In this document: positions 8,150 to 17,769 of the stretch, piece after piece
Position numbering within the stretch: position 1 is the stretch's first letter
Layout of the letters: each line of letters opens with the position of its first letter
Assembly: GCF_001428045.1 (NCBI RefSeq)
Contig: NZ_LMSD01000010.1
Coordinates: forward strand, 218,544-282,543
Direction: 5' to 3'
Origin: Paenibacillus sp. Soil750
GTDB taxonomy: Bacteria; Bacillota; Bacilli; Paenibacillales; NBRC-103111
Length of the DNA stretch: 64,000 nucleotides
Translations under genes and position numbers: made by a program
The notes under the pieces: generated by a model
Told to the model about the DNA's origin: nothing
What the model saw: the letters and a program-made list of their open reading frames with translations, nothing else
Databases searched by the model: none

Positions 8150-8254
8150 GTGTTCTCCAAAACAGATAGGAGGATTTCAAGAAGATTGTGAGTAGCATTC
8201 TGCTGTTTTAACACGTATATGTATTCATCCATTTTCCAAGAAAGGGTTGATTCT

Positions 8255-11200
8255 ATGAAGCGATATAAAAAGGTTTTGAATAGTCTACTAGTCGCTACAT
8301 TAGTTACTAGCTTAGCACCAATTGGTCTAATGAATGTCCAAGAGGCTCAGGCTGCGGGAGATGTAAGAAATTCACTCGATGTGAGGAAGACGGTTAATGC
8401 TCCGGTGATTGACGGGGATTTGGATGAGTCACTTTGGACAATTAATCAAAGGTTAACGAAACAAACAGGCGATGGAACGTTTAAAGATAGCAAATTCGGT
8501 ATGCTCTGGGACAATAAGTACCTGTACATTGGGGTTAAGGCAGATGATGAGAGTCTAATGGCAGCAGGTTCGGGGAATTGGTTTGAACAGGATAACATTA
8601 ATTTCTTCCTAGATCCAACGATGCACCAGTCTGCCCCTTATGCAGCAGATGATTTACAACTCGGTTTTGTGTATCAAGCAGATTCTACTTCTCCTGAGTT
8701 TCATTACGGAGCCGCAACAAATGGACAAAGCAGCAAGGATCAGAACAAGATTTTGCGTGCCATAAAGAAAACCGCTTCGGGTTGGTCTTTAGAAACTGCT
8801 GTACCATGGGATATGTTGAAGATGGATCCAGTGCTGACGAAGAGGCTGGGCTTGGAAATTGGGGTAACAGATCGTTATGGGGCGGATGCTGCACAGCAAA
8901 GAAACAGTTACTGGAGTGCATATCAATCGAGCTCATTTTGGAATGATACTTCTGGTTTTGGGGTGATCAACCTCGTGGACAGCAATCCAGTGACAGATCT
9001 GGTGAATCCTGTGCTGCTGCAGGAAAATTTCGATGCGAACCCAACGGGCACAATTCCTTACGGATGGATTTCTGATGTGAATGCGGGAAGCCCGCCGTTT
9101 ACAGTCGTGCAGGATACATATGGCAATGGACGAATGACGTTCAATGGAAATACCTCGGGTAAACAAGCGCGAGTGGTTGCTCCAGTACAATGGGACAACT
9201 ATACGGTGGAAGCGGATATAAAATTCGAGTCAGTGGCTAATAACTTAAGATGGGCAGCACTAATGGTTAGAGTACCTTCTACAGGGAAATATCCTTACAA
9301 TCAAATGGCCATTCGTCAAAATGGTACTTATGAATTTGCTTATCGCCAACCTGATGGAAATTGGACTGCAACAACACCAATCTCCGGTAGTTGGAAAGCA
9401 CTAACATTAAACTCTGATTATTCAATGAAGGTTCGGGTTTTTGGCAATAACGTCAAGGAGTATATGAAAGCAAAGTCAGATCCAAGCTACACGATGGTAA
9501 CCGACACTACGCTTCCTACAACAGTGGTAATGGAGAAAGGGAAAGTTGGATTCCAAGCGGATTCAAGTAAGGTTTCGTTCGACAACCTGAAGGTAACGCG
9601 AATAACGGCAGATAGGCTTGATCTCGTTCTACCTAACACGATGGAAGCGTTGAGCGGACCGATAAGCGTTACCGGCAGTGTGTATTACTCGGATGGTATT
9701 AGTGAAACTATTTCAAACAAACCATTCAAGTACTACTCCTCGGATGAGTCGATCATCAAGGTTTCGAATAATGCGCTATATCCAATTAAGGCGGGGAGCG
9801 CAACGGTCAGGGTGATTTACGATACGGCTGAGTACTTGCAAGAAGTAACCGTAACACCGAGTACGGTACCAGCGAAAGTAAATTCCTTCAAGCACGATGA
9901 AGGTTACTTTTTAGCTACAGTGAATCAACCGGTACCCTTAAATGCAATCGTGTTTAAAGCTGATTTTAGTGATTTTACGTCAGGTACAGTGACAGGCAGC
10001 GATTTGACCTGGGCAACAAGCAGCCCGTCCGTTGTTGTGAACAGTACCAGCCTGAGCGTTCTCCAGAAAGGTGTGTACACCCTAACTGCTCAAAAAGACG
10101 GTGTCTCCATTTCTATACTTGTTGTAGCGAAAGAAGCAACGGATAGTGAGTATGTGCTTTATGAAGAAAATTTTGATCAGCTAACGGAAGGAACACTTCC
10201 CGCAGGCTGGACACGCAAAGAAGGAACGACAGCGAGCAAAGCTGTTGTTAAAGCGGGAGGATTTGAATTGGATGCGGCAGCATCACCGGATAATCCGTCG
10301 CGAGTACTTTTGCCAGACTTCCTAGGGGCATTTGGCAATTATAAAATCGAAGCTGATGTGACGCATTTGCAAGCGAACGATAATGCTAGATGGCATTCCA
10401 TCATGTATCGCATTCAAAACAATGATTATCCGTATTATCAAATGGCGGTCAGAAAAGATGCTAAAGCTGCCAATGGTGTGGAATTTGCTGAAAGAACGAC
10501 AGCTAATGCCTGGAACGTCATGGATACGGGTGCTTTTACGGAAGCCATAGACGCTAGCAAACTGTACCATTATACGGTCAAGGCATTTGACAATCGTGTG
10601 ATGGAGATCATAAACGACAAGGTTGTCGTGGATACGGACAATGCAGGTTTGTATGCAAAAGGAAGAATTGGTTTACAATCCAACGGCAGCAAAATGAGGG
10701 TAGACAATATCCGCATTACTTTACAACGGGATGCGCTGCCTTTATCCGCGACTCAGAAATATGTAAGTGTGACGGAGCCTACTACGAAAATTGCGATGGC
10801 TTCCACCGTTGTGACGGAGATTGCAACTGCCAACGATTTATCCAAACTGACAGGTACTTCCTTACCTGCTACCGCCATCTTGCATGTCAACAAGGATCTT
10901 AAAGTGACTGATGCTAGCAGTCAAACCGTGATTGGGGAGTTGGATTCGATCCTAACAACGCTCGGAACTTCAACGATGGCTGCCTTCAATGTCAAGGATG
11001 AGCAGACGGTAGATGCCTTGGTGCCTTATTTGAAAGCGAATAGTATCGAGGATGTATTTGTTATATCAAGCAATGGCGATTTGGTTAAAAAGGCCAGACT
11101 AGCGTATCCAATCATACGCGGAATCGTGGATTTTACCAGTAAATCGATTGAGAACAACGATCAACTGCTAGAAATTCGTCAGATAACCAATACAAGCCTC

Positions 11201-13651
11201 GCACATATTGCGGTGCTTCCACAGCAGGCTGCTACAAGAGAAAATACGAACTATCTGCAAATGAGAACGATCATGGTATGGGCGAAAAATGCTTCGACAG
11301 CTAATGTGGATAATCTTGCCTTGCATACGCTGATTACAGCGGGTGTTAACGGGATTGTGACGAGCACGCCAAGTGCGGCTTTCAATGCATTAAGTTTGTA
11401 CAACAATAATACGACTTTGATACGCAAACCGTATATTATTGGACATCGCGGATTGCCGACTGCTGCACCAGAGAATACGATTGAGAGTAATATTTTGGCG
11501 CTGGATAATGGGGCAGATTTCATTGAAAATGACGTTTATATTTCCAAGGATGGCTACCTCGTCATTCATCATGATGGCGAATTATCTGGAACGACGAATG
11601 GCACGGGCAATATTGAGAATTATACTTTGGCCGAAATCAAGGCGCTCAATGCCAATAAGCCACATCCGACTGACTATCCAAATGTGAAAATTCCGACATT
11701 GGAAGAACAAATTGATCTCGTTCAGCAACGGGGCAAAATGATCATGAACGAGATTAAGACGTCCACACCATCGGCTATTGATGCTTTCGTTCAGTTGGTC
11801 CAATCTAAAAATGCCGAAGCTGATATCGACAACATGTCGTTCGTTGCTAATCAGATCTCGCGTATGAACAGTTTGATGCCGACGATGCCTTCAGGCCTGT
11901 TATCAAGCTTGTCCGGCGGGAACAACGTGAAAGGCATGCTGCGCACGGTACTTAGCTCCATCCAGCCCTTGAATGCTACGTTCAATAATGGCTACGGCGG
12001 TATCTCGCAGAACTTTATGGAGGCTGCTAAGCATCGTGGCATCTTGATTTCACCTTGGACACTCAATGATCGTACAGCGTTTAATCGATTCTTCATAAAT
12101 GGCGCTTGGGGCTTAACGACCGACTATGCCAACTGGGCTGCAGATATGGCGGCAGCGATTAAACCGGAGAAATCGGAGTTTACGCTTAAGAAGAATGAAA
12201 CGATTCCGATTCAGGCCAGCGTGACAACGTACAAAGGGGATACAACAAGCATTGCACCTGAGATTGTTATGTTGGATGGGCAAAATTCCTTTGAAGTAAA
12301 CGGCAATGAGGTTACAGCGAATGGTAAAGGTTCAGGTATAGCGCACGCGTTGTTACGATACGCCTACACGATGAATGATGGCAATAAGTATGACTTGTAC
12401 ACACAGCCAATCACGCTGAATGGACCAAGTGAGCCAAGTGTACCAGATGACAGTGAGCAAAATGGTGGCAGCGTAGGTGGAGGTACGGAAATTAAGGATT
12501 CTGCGTTCAAAGTGACAGATGCATTGATTCAAGCGGCCATTCAACAATCGGGAACGGACAAAAAGCTGATTGTTACCGTGCCATTGAATGAGAAGAAGGA
12601 TCAAGCTGTTGCCATCCTGACACCAGCAGCCATTCAAGCCGTGTTGTCGGCTGCAAGCAATCATACCGTAATTATTCAAACTGAACTTGGTTCCTACGAG
12701 CTAAATCTGTCAGCTGTAGATTTGCTAGCTTGGGCAAAGAAGCTGGGAATTTCAGAAGATAAGCTGAACTTGACTATTCAAATTAACTTAAATGAAAAAG
12801 CTGCAGCAGAAGCTACTGCAAACGGAAAAGATGTTAAGAAAGCTGTTGAATTTACACTTACAGTAGGAACTGAAGAAGGCAAGAATGAAGAAATTTCGAA
12901 CTTCCATCAGTATATTGCTAGATCCATTAAGCTAGATGCTGTAACGGACATAAAGGCATTGGCTGCTGTACGTGTAGAACAAGATGCGAAAGGCAATACC
13001 GTGTATCATCCAGTTCCATTCTCGATTCAAGGCAATGATGCTCTCATTTACAGCCGCACGAACAGCACGTATCTACTTTTGGCTAACCCAGTGACTTTCA
13101 GTGATTTAGAACATCATTGGTCCAAACAGATCGTGGAATCCATGGCGAATAAAATGATCGTTCAGGGTGAAGGGGCTTCGAGCTTTGTACCTGATCGACA
13201 AGTAACACGAGCAGAGTTTGCCGCTTTACTGGTGAGATCATTTGGCGTATCTTCCTCACAAGCGACTGTTACAAGCTTTAAGGATGTCAAGGCTACGGAT
13301 TGGTTTGCAACGGCAGTCAGCCTTGCGGCAGATGCTGGACTCGTAAGTGGTTATGAAGACCACACATTCCGACCAGATGCACCAATCTCGCGCCAGGAAA
13401 TGACTGTTATGATTGACCGAGCATTACAATTCGCAGGCTTTAACGCAGAATTGAAACCAAGTAGCTCGGTCACGTTCAATGATGAAGTGAATATCGCCGA
13501 GTGGGCTAAGGATGCAATCCGAACAGCGTCTGCGTTGAAGATTATTAACGGCAGGGATGGAAATGTCTTTTCTCCGCTGAGTACCGGCACTCGTGCAGAA
13601 AGTGCAGTGATGCTAAGCCGCATGCTGCAAGCTCTAAACTTTTCTAACTAA
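8255..13651 (+). CDS. Cell-surface SLH-anchored glycerophosphodiester phosphodiesterase
   Basis: 1798-aa secreted protein that should hydrolyse glycerophosphodiesters to glycerol-3-phosphate and an alcohol at the cell wall. Order: signal peptide 1-34 (ends AQAA); CBM9/DOMON-like domain about 40-235; concanavalin-like domain 250-450; Ig-like 452-620; second concanavalin-like domain 632-822; a region resembling a decayed GDPD barrel 825-1055; catalytic GDPD about 1057-1300 with GHRG, PENT, FIENDV and IHHDGELS; Ig-like 1300-1390; PSEP/GGG linker; all-beta domain; three SLH repeats about 1615-1798 that bind pyruvylated wall polymer. The start at 8255 (MKRYKKVLN) has AAAGGG upstream; an upstream ATG at 8219 would bury the signal peptide. 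PhoP-like and GlpP-like control precede it. Confidence 0.88.
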   Translation: MKRYKKVLNSLLVATLVTSLAPIGLMNVQEAQAAGDVRNSLDVRKTVNAPVIDGDLDESLWTINQRLTKQTGDGTFKDSKFGMLWDNKYLYIGVKADDESLMAAGSGNWFEQDNINFFLDPTMHQSAPYAADDLQLGFVYQADSTSPEFHYGAATNGQSSKDQNKILRAIKKTASGWSLETAVPWDMLKMDPVLTKRLGLEIGVTDRYGADAAQQRNSYWSAYQSSSFWNDTSGFGVINLVDSNPVTDLVNPVLLQENFDANPTGTIPYGWISDVNAGSPPFTVVQDTYGNGRMTFNGNTSGKQARVVAPVQWDNYTVEADIKFESVANNLRWAALMVRVPSTGKYPYNQMAIRQNGTYEFAYRQPDGNWTATTPISGSWKALTLNSDYSMKVRVFGNNVKEYMKAKSDPSYTMVTDTTLPTTVVMEKGKVGFQADSSKVSFDNLKVTRITADRLDLVLPNTMEALSGPISVTGSVYYSDGISETISNKPFKYYSSDESIIKVSNNALYPIKAGSATVRVIYDTAEYLQEVTVTPSTVPAKVNSFKHDEGYFLATVNQPVPLNAIVFKADFSDFTSGTVTGSDLTWATSSPSVVVNSTSLSVLQKGVYTLTAQKDGVSISILVVAKEATDSEYVLYEENFDQLTEGTLPAGWTRKEGTTASKAVVKAGGFELDAAASPDNPSRVLLPDFLGAFGNYKIEADVTHLQANDNARWHSIMYRIQNNDYPYYQMAVRKDAKAANGVEFAERTTANAWNVMDTGAFTEAIDASKLYHYTVKAFDNRVMEIINDKVVVDTDNAGLYAKGRIGLQSNGSKMRVDNIRITLQRDALPLSATQKYVSVTEPTTKIAMASTVVTEIATANDLSKLTGTSLPATAILHVNKDLKVTDASSQTVIGELDSILTTLGTSTMAAFNVKDEQTVDALVPYLKANSIEDVFVISSNGDLVKKARLAYPIIRGIVDFTSKSIENNDQLLEIRQITNTSLAHIAVLPQQAATRENTNYLQMRTIMVWAKNASTANVDNLALHTLITAGVNGIVTSTPSAAFNALSLYNNNTTLIRKPYIIGHRGLPTAAPENTIESNILALDNGADFIENDVYISKDGYLVIHHDGELSGTTNGTGNIENYTLAEIKALNANKPHPTDYPNVKIPTLEEQIDLVQQRGKMIMNEIKTSTPSAIDAFVQLVQSKNAEADIDNMSFVANQISRMNSLMPTMPSGLLSSLSGGNNVKGMLRTVLSSIQPLNATFNNGYGGISQNFMEAAKHRGILISPWTLNDRTAFNRFFINGAWGLTTDYANWAADMAAAIKPEKSEFTLKKNETIPIQASVTTYKGDTTSIAPEIVMLDGQNSFEVNGNEVTANGKGSGIAHALLRYAYTMNDGNKYDLYTQPITLNGPSEPSVPDDSEQNGGSVGGGTEIKDSAFKVTDALIQAAIQQSGTDKKLIVTVPLNEKKDQAVAILTPAAIQAVLSAASNHTVIIQTELGSYELNLSAVDLLAWAKKLGISEDKLNLTIQINLNEKAAAEATANGKDVKKAVEFTLTVGTEEGKNEEISNFHQYIARSIKLDAVTDIKALAAVRVEQDAKGNTVYHPVPFSIQGNDALIYSRTNSTYLLLANPVTFSDLEHHWSKQIVESMANKMIVQGEGASSFVPDRQVTRAEFAALLVRSFGVSSSQATVTSFKDVKATDWFATAVSLAADAGLVSGYEDHTFRPDAPISRQEMTVMIDRALQFAGFNAELKPSSSVTFNDEVNIAEWAKDAIRTASALKIINGRDGNVFSPLSTGTRAESAVMLSRMLQALNFSN

Positions 13652-13749
13652 TGGCATGGTTAGCATCTCCTCCAAGAAAGGATTGGCGGAGGGGATGTTA
13701 ATCCTTAGCAAACAAAAGTTTGTTAAGGTTAAAGTGGGGGTGGGGGAGC
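13652..13749 (+). other. Two hairpins between GDPD and glpP genes
   Basis: A 14-bp stem (13660-13673 with 13688-13701) and an 11-bp stem (CCTTAGCAAAC 13703-13713 with GTTTGTTAAGG 13718-13728) sit in the 98-bp gap. Neither is followed by a T run, so they look more like mRNA processing or stabilising structures than terminators. Read-through into glpP is plausible. Confidence 0.5.
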
Positions 13750-14298
13750 ATGTTGAAGAAGTACCCAATTATAGCATCGGTAACCAAAGACGATCAGCTC
13801 GCGAAAGTACTTGAAAGTGATGTGACCCGAGTTAATCTAATGACAGGTCATATTGGTAATTTGGAAACCATTATGGGTCAGCTTCACCAAGCAGGAAAAC
13901 AAGTATATGTCCATCTTGAAATGGTGGGCGGCCTTGGCCGGGATGCACATGCGGTAGGGTATTTGGCCGAAAAGTTTAAAGTGGACGGTATTGTTACGAC
14001 CAAGTCCAATGCGGTTGCAGCAGCTAGACAAGCTGGCATCAAAAGCATACAGCGTATTTTTATTATTGATACAGCTGCACTACAAACAGCAGTACGAATG
14101 ATCAACAGTACACAGCCGGACGAAGTTGAGCTCATGCCAGGCTTAATGCCGAGAGTGATCAAAGAATTGAAAAGCACCATCAAACAACCGTTGATCGTCG
14201 GAGGTCTTATTCGATACGAAAAAGAAATTGTAGAAGCGCTAGATAGTGGTGCTGATTACATTTCCATTGGAGATCCAAGCATGTGGAACGGACACTAA
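13750..14298 (+). CDS. glpP: GlpP, glycerol-3-phosphate-responsive antiterminator
   Basis: 182-aa TIM-barrel-like RNA-binding regulator. In Bacillus GlpP binds glycerol-3-phosphate and leader mRNA to prevent termination of glp transcripts. Family signatures are SVTKDDQLAKVLESDV, HLEMVGGLGRD, DGIVTTKSNAVAAARQAG, SIQRIFIIDTAAL, ELMPGLMPRVIKEL and IVGGLIRYEKEIVEALDSGA. The ATG at 13750 follows GGGGGAG; an in-frame TTG at 13720 lies inside a hairpin and is less likely. It sits between two transcription units that both carry matching antitermination-type leaders, which are its probable targets. No glpF, glpK or glpD is in the window. Confidence 0.88.
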   Translation: MLKKYPIIASVTKDDQLAKVLESDVTRVNLMTGHIGNLETIMGQLHQAGKQVYVHLEMVGGLGRDAHAVGYLAEKFKVDGIVTTKSNAVAAARQAGIKSIQRIFIIDTAALQTAVRMINSTQPDEVELMPGLMPRVIKELKSTIKQPLIVGGLIRYEKEIVEALDSGADYISIGDPSMWNGH

Positions 14299-14299
14299 G

Positions 14300-14353
14300 T
14301 TTACAAAATGACTAAATTACGATAATTTTCCGCTAACAATTATCATCTATAGT
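14300..14353 (+). promoter_or_regulatory. PhoP-box-like array and -10 of the phosphatase/Ugp operon
   Basis: TTTACA (14300), ACTAAA (14311), ATAATT (14322) and CTAACA (14333) are spaced exactly 11 bp. TATAGT (14348-14353) follows 9 bp later, with no -35. The array begins two bases after the glpP stop. The middle repeats are degenerate; the strength of the case is the shared geometry with 7981-8034. Confidence 0.55.
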
Positions 14354-14359
14354 AAAACT

Positions 14360-14500
14360 ATGAATATCACACGAACTGAAACATCGGGTCGAGACCAGGA
14401 GAAAACCCTTGTCCAGGAAAATGTGAAAATAAGCAGGAGCATGCTTGTCATACTCTGAATTGGCTTGTTTTCGTGTTTTTTGGATAAGGGTTATTTTTAT
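14360..14500 (+). promoter_or_regulatory. GlpP-type antitermination leader of the phosphatase/Ugp operon
   Basis: The 25-nt block at 14386-14410 (GGGT, GAGAC, GGAGAAAACCCTT) repeats that of the GDPD leader. AACCCTTGTCC (from 14404) pairs with GGATAAGGGTT (14482-14492), and inside it GAAAATAAGC pairs with GCTTGTTTTC; the run ATTTTTATT follows. The GGGT-ACCC antiterminator stem and this terminator are mutually exclusive. Confidence 0.65.
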
Positions 14501-14518
14501 TGAAAGTGAGGCAGTACT

Positions 14519-15397
14519 GTGGCAGATACATCTAGATTTCCTGAACGTGGAATCGATGACAAGATTACTACCCAGCATTTTCAGCGAGCACATTCAAGGA
14601 AAAGCAGTAAGGAGTTGCATGAATTCAAAGGCTATTTATTCGATTTGGACGGTACCATTTATTCGGGCAGTAAGCTTTTGCCGGGTGTATTGAGCACCGT
14701 GAACTGGCTGCGTGAGCAAGACAAATCGGTGATGTTCGTTACGAATACAACGATTCGGACTAAGGAAAGCGTGCATCAGCGGCTTAGCGAATTAGGCGTT
14801 CCCTGCGAGGTGGATGAAGTACTTACGGCCTTATGTGTGGCAGGGAAGTTTTTTCAAGAACGTGAGCCGAATGCCACTGTACTGATGATCGGTGAAGCGG
14901 CTATGGAGCAAGAATTGGCGCGTAATCGAGTAAAGACGACGGAGAATCCGCTGCTTGCAACACATGTACTTGTCGGATTGGACAGGCAGTTTACATTTGA
15001 AAAGCTGACAGCGGGCGTGAATGCCCTGCGAAACGGGGCTAAGCTAATCGCTGCTAATCCAGATCCCTTTTGTCCGATCGATGATGGTGTGATCCCGGAT
15101 ACATGGTCGCTCGTCAAAGCACTGGAAACAGCCAGCCTTCAGAAAACCGTCCATGTGATCGGCAAGCCGTCCGCGTACTATGCGCAAAAGGCCTTCGACC
15201 AACTGCATATTTTGCCATCACAATGCTTAATGGTTGGCGATCGGCTATCCACCGATATTCAATTCGGGAATTCAAACGATATGTACACCGCACTGGTGCT
15301 GACTGGTGCTGACACTAAGAACGATATCGTAAGGACAGGCATTGAACCTGATTATATTTTGCATGAGCTGAGTGAAATTACATTTAATCACCTTTAG
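14519..15397 (+). CDS. HAD-IIA (NagD-like) phosphatase, probable glycerol-3-phosphate phosphatase
   Basis: 292-aa cytosolic phosphatase of the HAD superfamily, subclass IIA. Motif I is FDLDGT (nucleophile D42, D44), motif II is FVTNTT (T75), motif III Lys lies in VIGKPS, and motif IV is MVGDRLSTDI. The first about 36 residues are an extra hydrophilic extension. The GTG start has AAAGTGAGG upstream. It is the first gene of an operon with an Ugp-like importer and sits behind a GlpP-type leader. HAD-IIA enzymes include glycerol-3-phosphate phosphatases in mycobacteria and mammals, so release of phosphate from imported glycerol-3-phosphate is the favoured role. Substrate is inferred from context. 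Confidence 0.85.
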   Translation: MADTSRFPERGIDDKITTQHFQRAHSRKSSKELHEFKGYLFDLDGTIYSGSKLLPGVLSTVNWLREQDKSVMFVTNTTIRTKESVHQRLSELGVPCEVDEVLTALCVAGKFFQEREPNATVLMIGEAAMEQELARNRVKTTENPLLATHVLVGLDRQFTFEKLTAGVNALRNGAKLIAANPDPFCPIDDGVIPDTWSLVKALETASLQKTVHVIGKPSAYYAQKAFDQLHILPSQCLMVGDRLSTDIQFGNSNDMYTALVLTGADTKNDIVRTGIEPDYILHELSEITFNHL

Positions 15398-15408
15398 GAG
15401 GAAAAACA

Positions 15409-16740
15409 ATGAAAAAAGCACTCGTATCATTATTACTGGTAACTATGGTAGCAACAGCTTGCGCGAAGGGTGAGAGCAACACAGATACCAAGACTGCTGC
15501 AGCACCGACAACACCTTCGGCAAGCACTGAAGCTACAGCGAACACGAAGCCAGTTGAACTACAATTTTACTTCCCTGTAGCGGTTGGTGGTCCTATAACA
15601 AAGCTGATTGACCAGCTGGCTGACGATTTCCACAAAGAAAACCCAACGATTACGGTAAAACCCGTATATGGGGGCAGCTATCAAGATACAATGACCAAGG
15701 TTGCAACAGCTGTACAGGGTGGTAATTCACCTGACGTAGCGGTGCTGCTATCAACTGATTTGTACAGCTTAATTTCTATGAAGGCCATTGAAGATTTGAC
15801 ACCTCGCTTCTCCAAAGAGTATTTTAACGGCTTCTATGAAGCGTTCATGGGGAACACCAAGTCCGGGGATACGGTATGGAGCGTACCATTCCAACGCAGT
15901 ACAATCGTGCTGTACTACAACAAGGATTTATTTAAAAAAGCAGGTCTAGATCCGGAGAAGGCGCCTAAGAATTGGACGGAACTGAAGGAATATGCAGCTA
16001 AGCTCACGACCAGTGACAAATCGCAATGGGGCCTTGAAATCCCTAGCACTGGTTATCAGTATTGGATGACGCAAGCACTATCCCTTCAAACGGGCACCAA
16101 TATTGTTTCAGCTGACGGCAAGCAAGTGTTCTTCAATAAGCCGGAAGTGCAGGAAGCTCTGCAATTTTACACGGATTTAGGTCGCAAGGATAAAGTTATG
16201 CCAGAAGGTACACTTGAGTGGGCAACCGTGCCATCCGATTTCATTAGCGGGAAAACGGCTATGATGTATCATACAACAGGAAATCTGACCAAAGTCAAAA
16301 CCGATGCGAAATTCAACTTTGGTGTAGCGTTCCTACCTGCCAACAAAAAGTATGGTTCCCCGACAGGCGGCGGCAATCTGTATGTGTTCAAAAACATTCC
16401 AGATGACCGCAAAGCTGCATCCGTTAAATTCATTCAATTCTTAACACAGCCAGATCGTGTAGCGCAATGGTCAATCGATACCGGCTATGTAGGCACGACG
16501 AAGGCCGCTTATGAGACAGACAAGCTGAAAAACTACATTAAGGATTTCCCACAAGCGGCTGTTGCTAGAGATCAGCTCCAATATGCTGACAGTGAGCTTT
16601 CAACATACCAAAACGGTCAAGTAACGAAGCTATTTAACGATAATATCCAAGCAGCCTTGCTAGGAACGATGACGCCGAAAGAAGCATTGGATAAATCCCA
16701 GCAGCAAGCGGATGACATTCTGAAAAGCTTTCAAAAATAG
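15409..16740 (+). CDS. ABC transporter substrate-binding lipoprotein (UgpB-like)
   Basis: 443-aa extracellular solute-binding protein, family 1. The signal MKKALVSLLLVTMVATAC gives a lipobox ending at Cys18, followed by a Thr/Ala/Ser-rich linker and a two-lobe binding domain. Phrases such as VPFQRSTIVLYYNKDLFKKA and GGGNLYVF are usual for glycerol-3-phosphate or sugar binders of this family. It starts 11 bp after the phosphatase gene with AGGAGG. Context (GlpP-type leader, phosphatase, GDPD) favours glycerol-3-phosphate or glycerophosphodiesters as ligand; an oligosaccharide cannot be excluded. Confidence 0.85.
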   Translation: MKKALVSLLLVTMVATACAKGESNTDTKTAAAPTTPSASTEATANTKPVELQFYFPVAVGGPITKLIDQLADDFHKENPTITVKPVYGGSYQDTMTKVATAVQGGNSPDVAVLLSTDLYSLISMKAIEDLTPRFSKEYFNGFYEAFMGNTKSGDTVWSVPFQRSTIVLYYNKDLFKKAGLDPEKAPKNWTELKEYAAKLTTSDKSQWGLEIPSTGYQYWMTQALSLQTGTNIVSADGKQVFFNKPEVQEALQFYTDLGRKDKVMPEGTLEWATVPSDFISGKTAMMYHTTGNLTKVKTDAKFNFGVAFLPANKKYGSPTGGGNLYVFKNIPDDRKAASVKFIQFLTQPDRVAQWSIDTGYVGTTKAAYETDKLKNYIKDFPQAAVARDQLQYADSELSTYQNGQVTKLFNDNIQAALLGTMTPKEALDKSQQQADDILKSFQK

Positions 16741-16763
16741 CAGCAAGATGACGTAAAACGGCA

Positions 16764-16816
16764 GGGAAGCGTTCGGCTAACGGAGGTTAACTCCAAGTTA
16801 GTGGCCTGCGCTTCCC
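16764..16816 (+). other. Intercistronic hairpin between binding protein and permease
   Basis: GGGAAGCG (16764-16771) pairs with CGCTTCCC (16809-16816), with inner stems CTAAC/GTTAG and GGAG/CTCC. No T run follows. Such structures after binding-protein genes usually stabilise the upstream mRNA, giving more binding protein than permease. Confidence 0.7.
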
Positions 16817-16860
16817 TTCCTCAGGCTTTCACGACCTATGAGAAAGAGGGAATTTCCTTG

Positions 16861-17754
16861 ATGCAACCGTCACTTCGAACAAAAAGGAAGATCAACTGGA
16901 GAGAAAATGGTTTCGCCTATGCATTGCTCATACCCTCACTCTTATTTTTAGGCTTATTTACGTTTTACCCCATCTTAAAATCAATCTACTGGAGCTTTTA
17001 CAGCTCCGATTTCACCGACAAAACGTTTGTCGGGTTGGATCAATATGTGCATGTCTTTCAAGACGATATTTTCTTGAAGGTGTTGAAAAATAATGTGCTG
17101 CTTGCCATAGGCACGGTTCCGGTAAGTATTTTACTAGCCATGTACGTAGCCGTATGGGTTAATAATAAGCTTAGAGGCACAGGCTTGCTGCGTGCACTTT
17201 TTTTCTATCCGACGGTCATTCCGATGATTGCGATCGCCAATATATGGCTGTTTATCTATACACCAAGCTATGGGTTGCTCGATAAGTTTTTAAATGTGTT
17301 TGGCATACCGACCCAGCATTGGCTAGGAGATCCGCATTGGGTTCTCTTTTCGATGATGTTGATGGTGATCTGGAAGGAGGCCGGCTTTTTTATGATTTTT
17401 TATTTGGCTGGCTTGCAAAATTTAGCGAAAGAAGTGTACGAAGCTGCGGAAATGGAGGGGGCACGCCCTTTTCAAACTTTCCGTAAGCTGACATTTCCAC
17501 TCTTAATGCCGACAACACTTTTCGTGATGGTAATCGCGACGACGAATTCGTTTAAATTGGTAGATCACCTGTACATTATGACGAAAGGCGGTCCCAATAA
17601 CGCAAGTAATTTGCTGTTATATCATATTTATGAGACGGCTTTCAGCTTTTGGGATATGGGAAAAGCGTCGGTCCTTACCGTCGTGCTGCTCGTGATCTTA
17701 CTCAGTATTTCAATCTTTAATTATGCATTTCTGGATAAACGCATCCATTACTAG
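16861..17754 (+). CDS. ABC transporter permease (UgpA/MalF-like)
   Basis: 298-aa membrane permease with six predicted helices. The cytosolic EAA loop (EAAEMEGARPFQTFRKLTFP, about 190-210) contacts an ATPase. The start at 16861 has GAGGGAA upstream; an in-frame GTG 60 bases earlier lies inside the hairpin arm and would add a non-family extension. It pairs with the next gene to form the transmembrane channel of the Ugp-like importer. No ATPase gene is in the operon, so a shared MsmX/UgpC-type ATPase elsewhere is expected. Confidence 0.88.
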   Translation: MQPSLRTKRKINWRENGFAYALLIPSLLFLGLFTFYPILKSIYWSFYSSDFTDKTFVGLDQYVHVFQDDIFLKVLKNNVLLAIGTVPVSILLAMYVAVWVNNKLRGTGLLRALFFYPTVIPMIAIANIWLFIYTPSYGLLDKFLNVFGIPTQHWLGDPHWVLFSMMLMVIWKEAGFFMIFYLAGLQNLAKEVYEAAEMEGARPFQTFRKLTFPLLMPTTLFVMVIATTNSFKLVDHLYIMTKGGPNNASNLLLYHIYETAFSFWDMGKASVLTVVLLVILLSISIFNYAFLDKRIHY

Positions 17755-17769
17755 AAAGGAGTCAGCATC

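Noticed and set aside
8160..8254. Possible leader peptide (GGAGG then a seven-codon GTG frame at 8188)
   Set aside because: Spacing of about 14 bases is too long and no amino-acid bias suggests attenuation.
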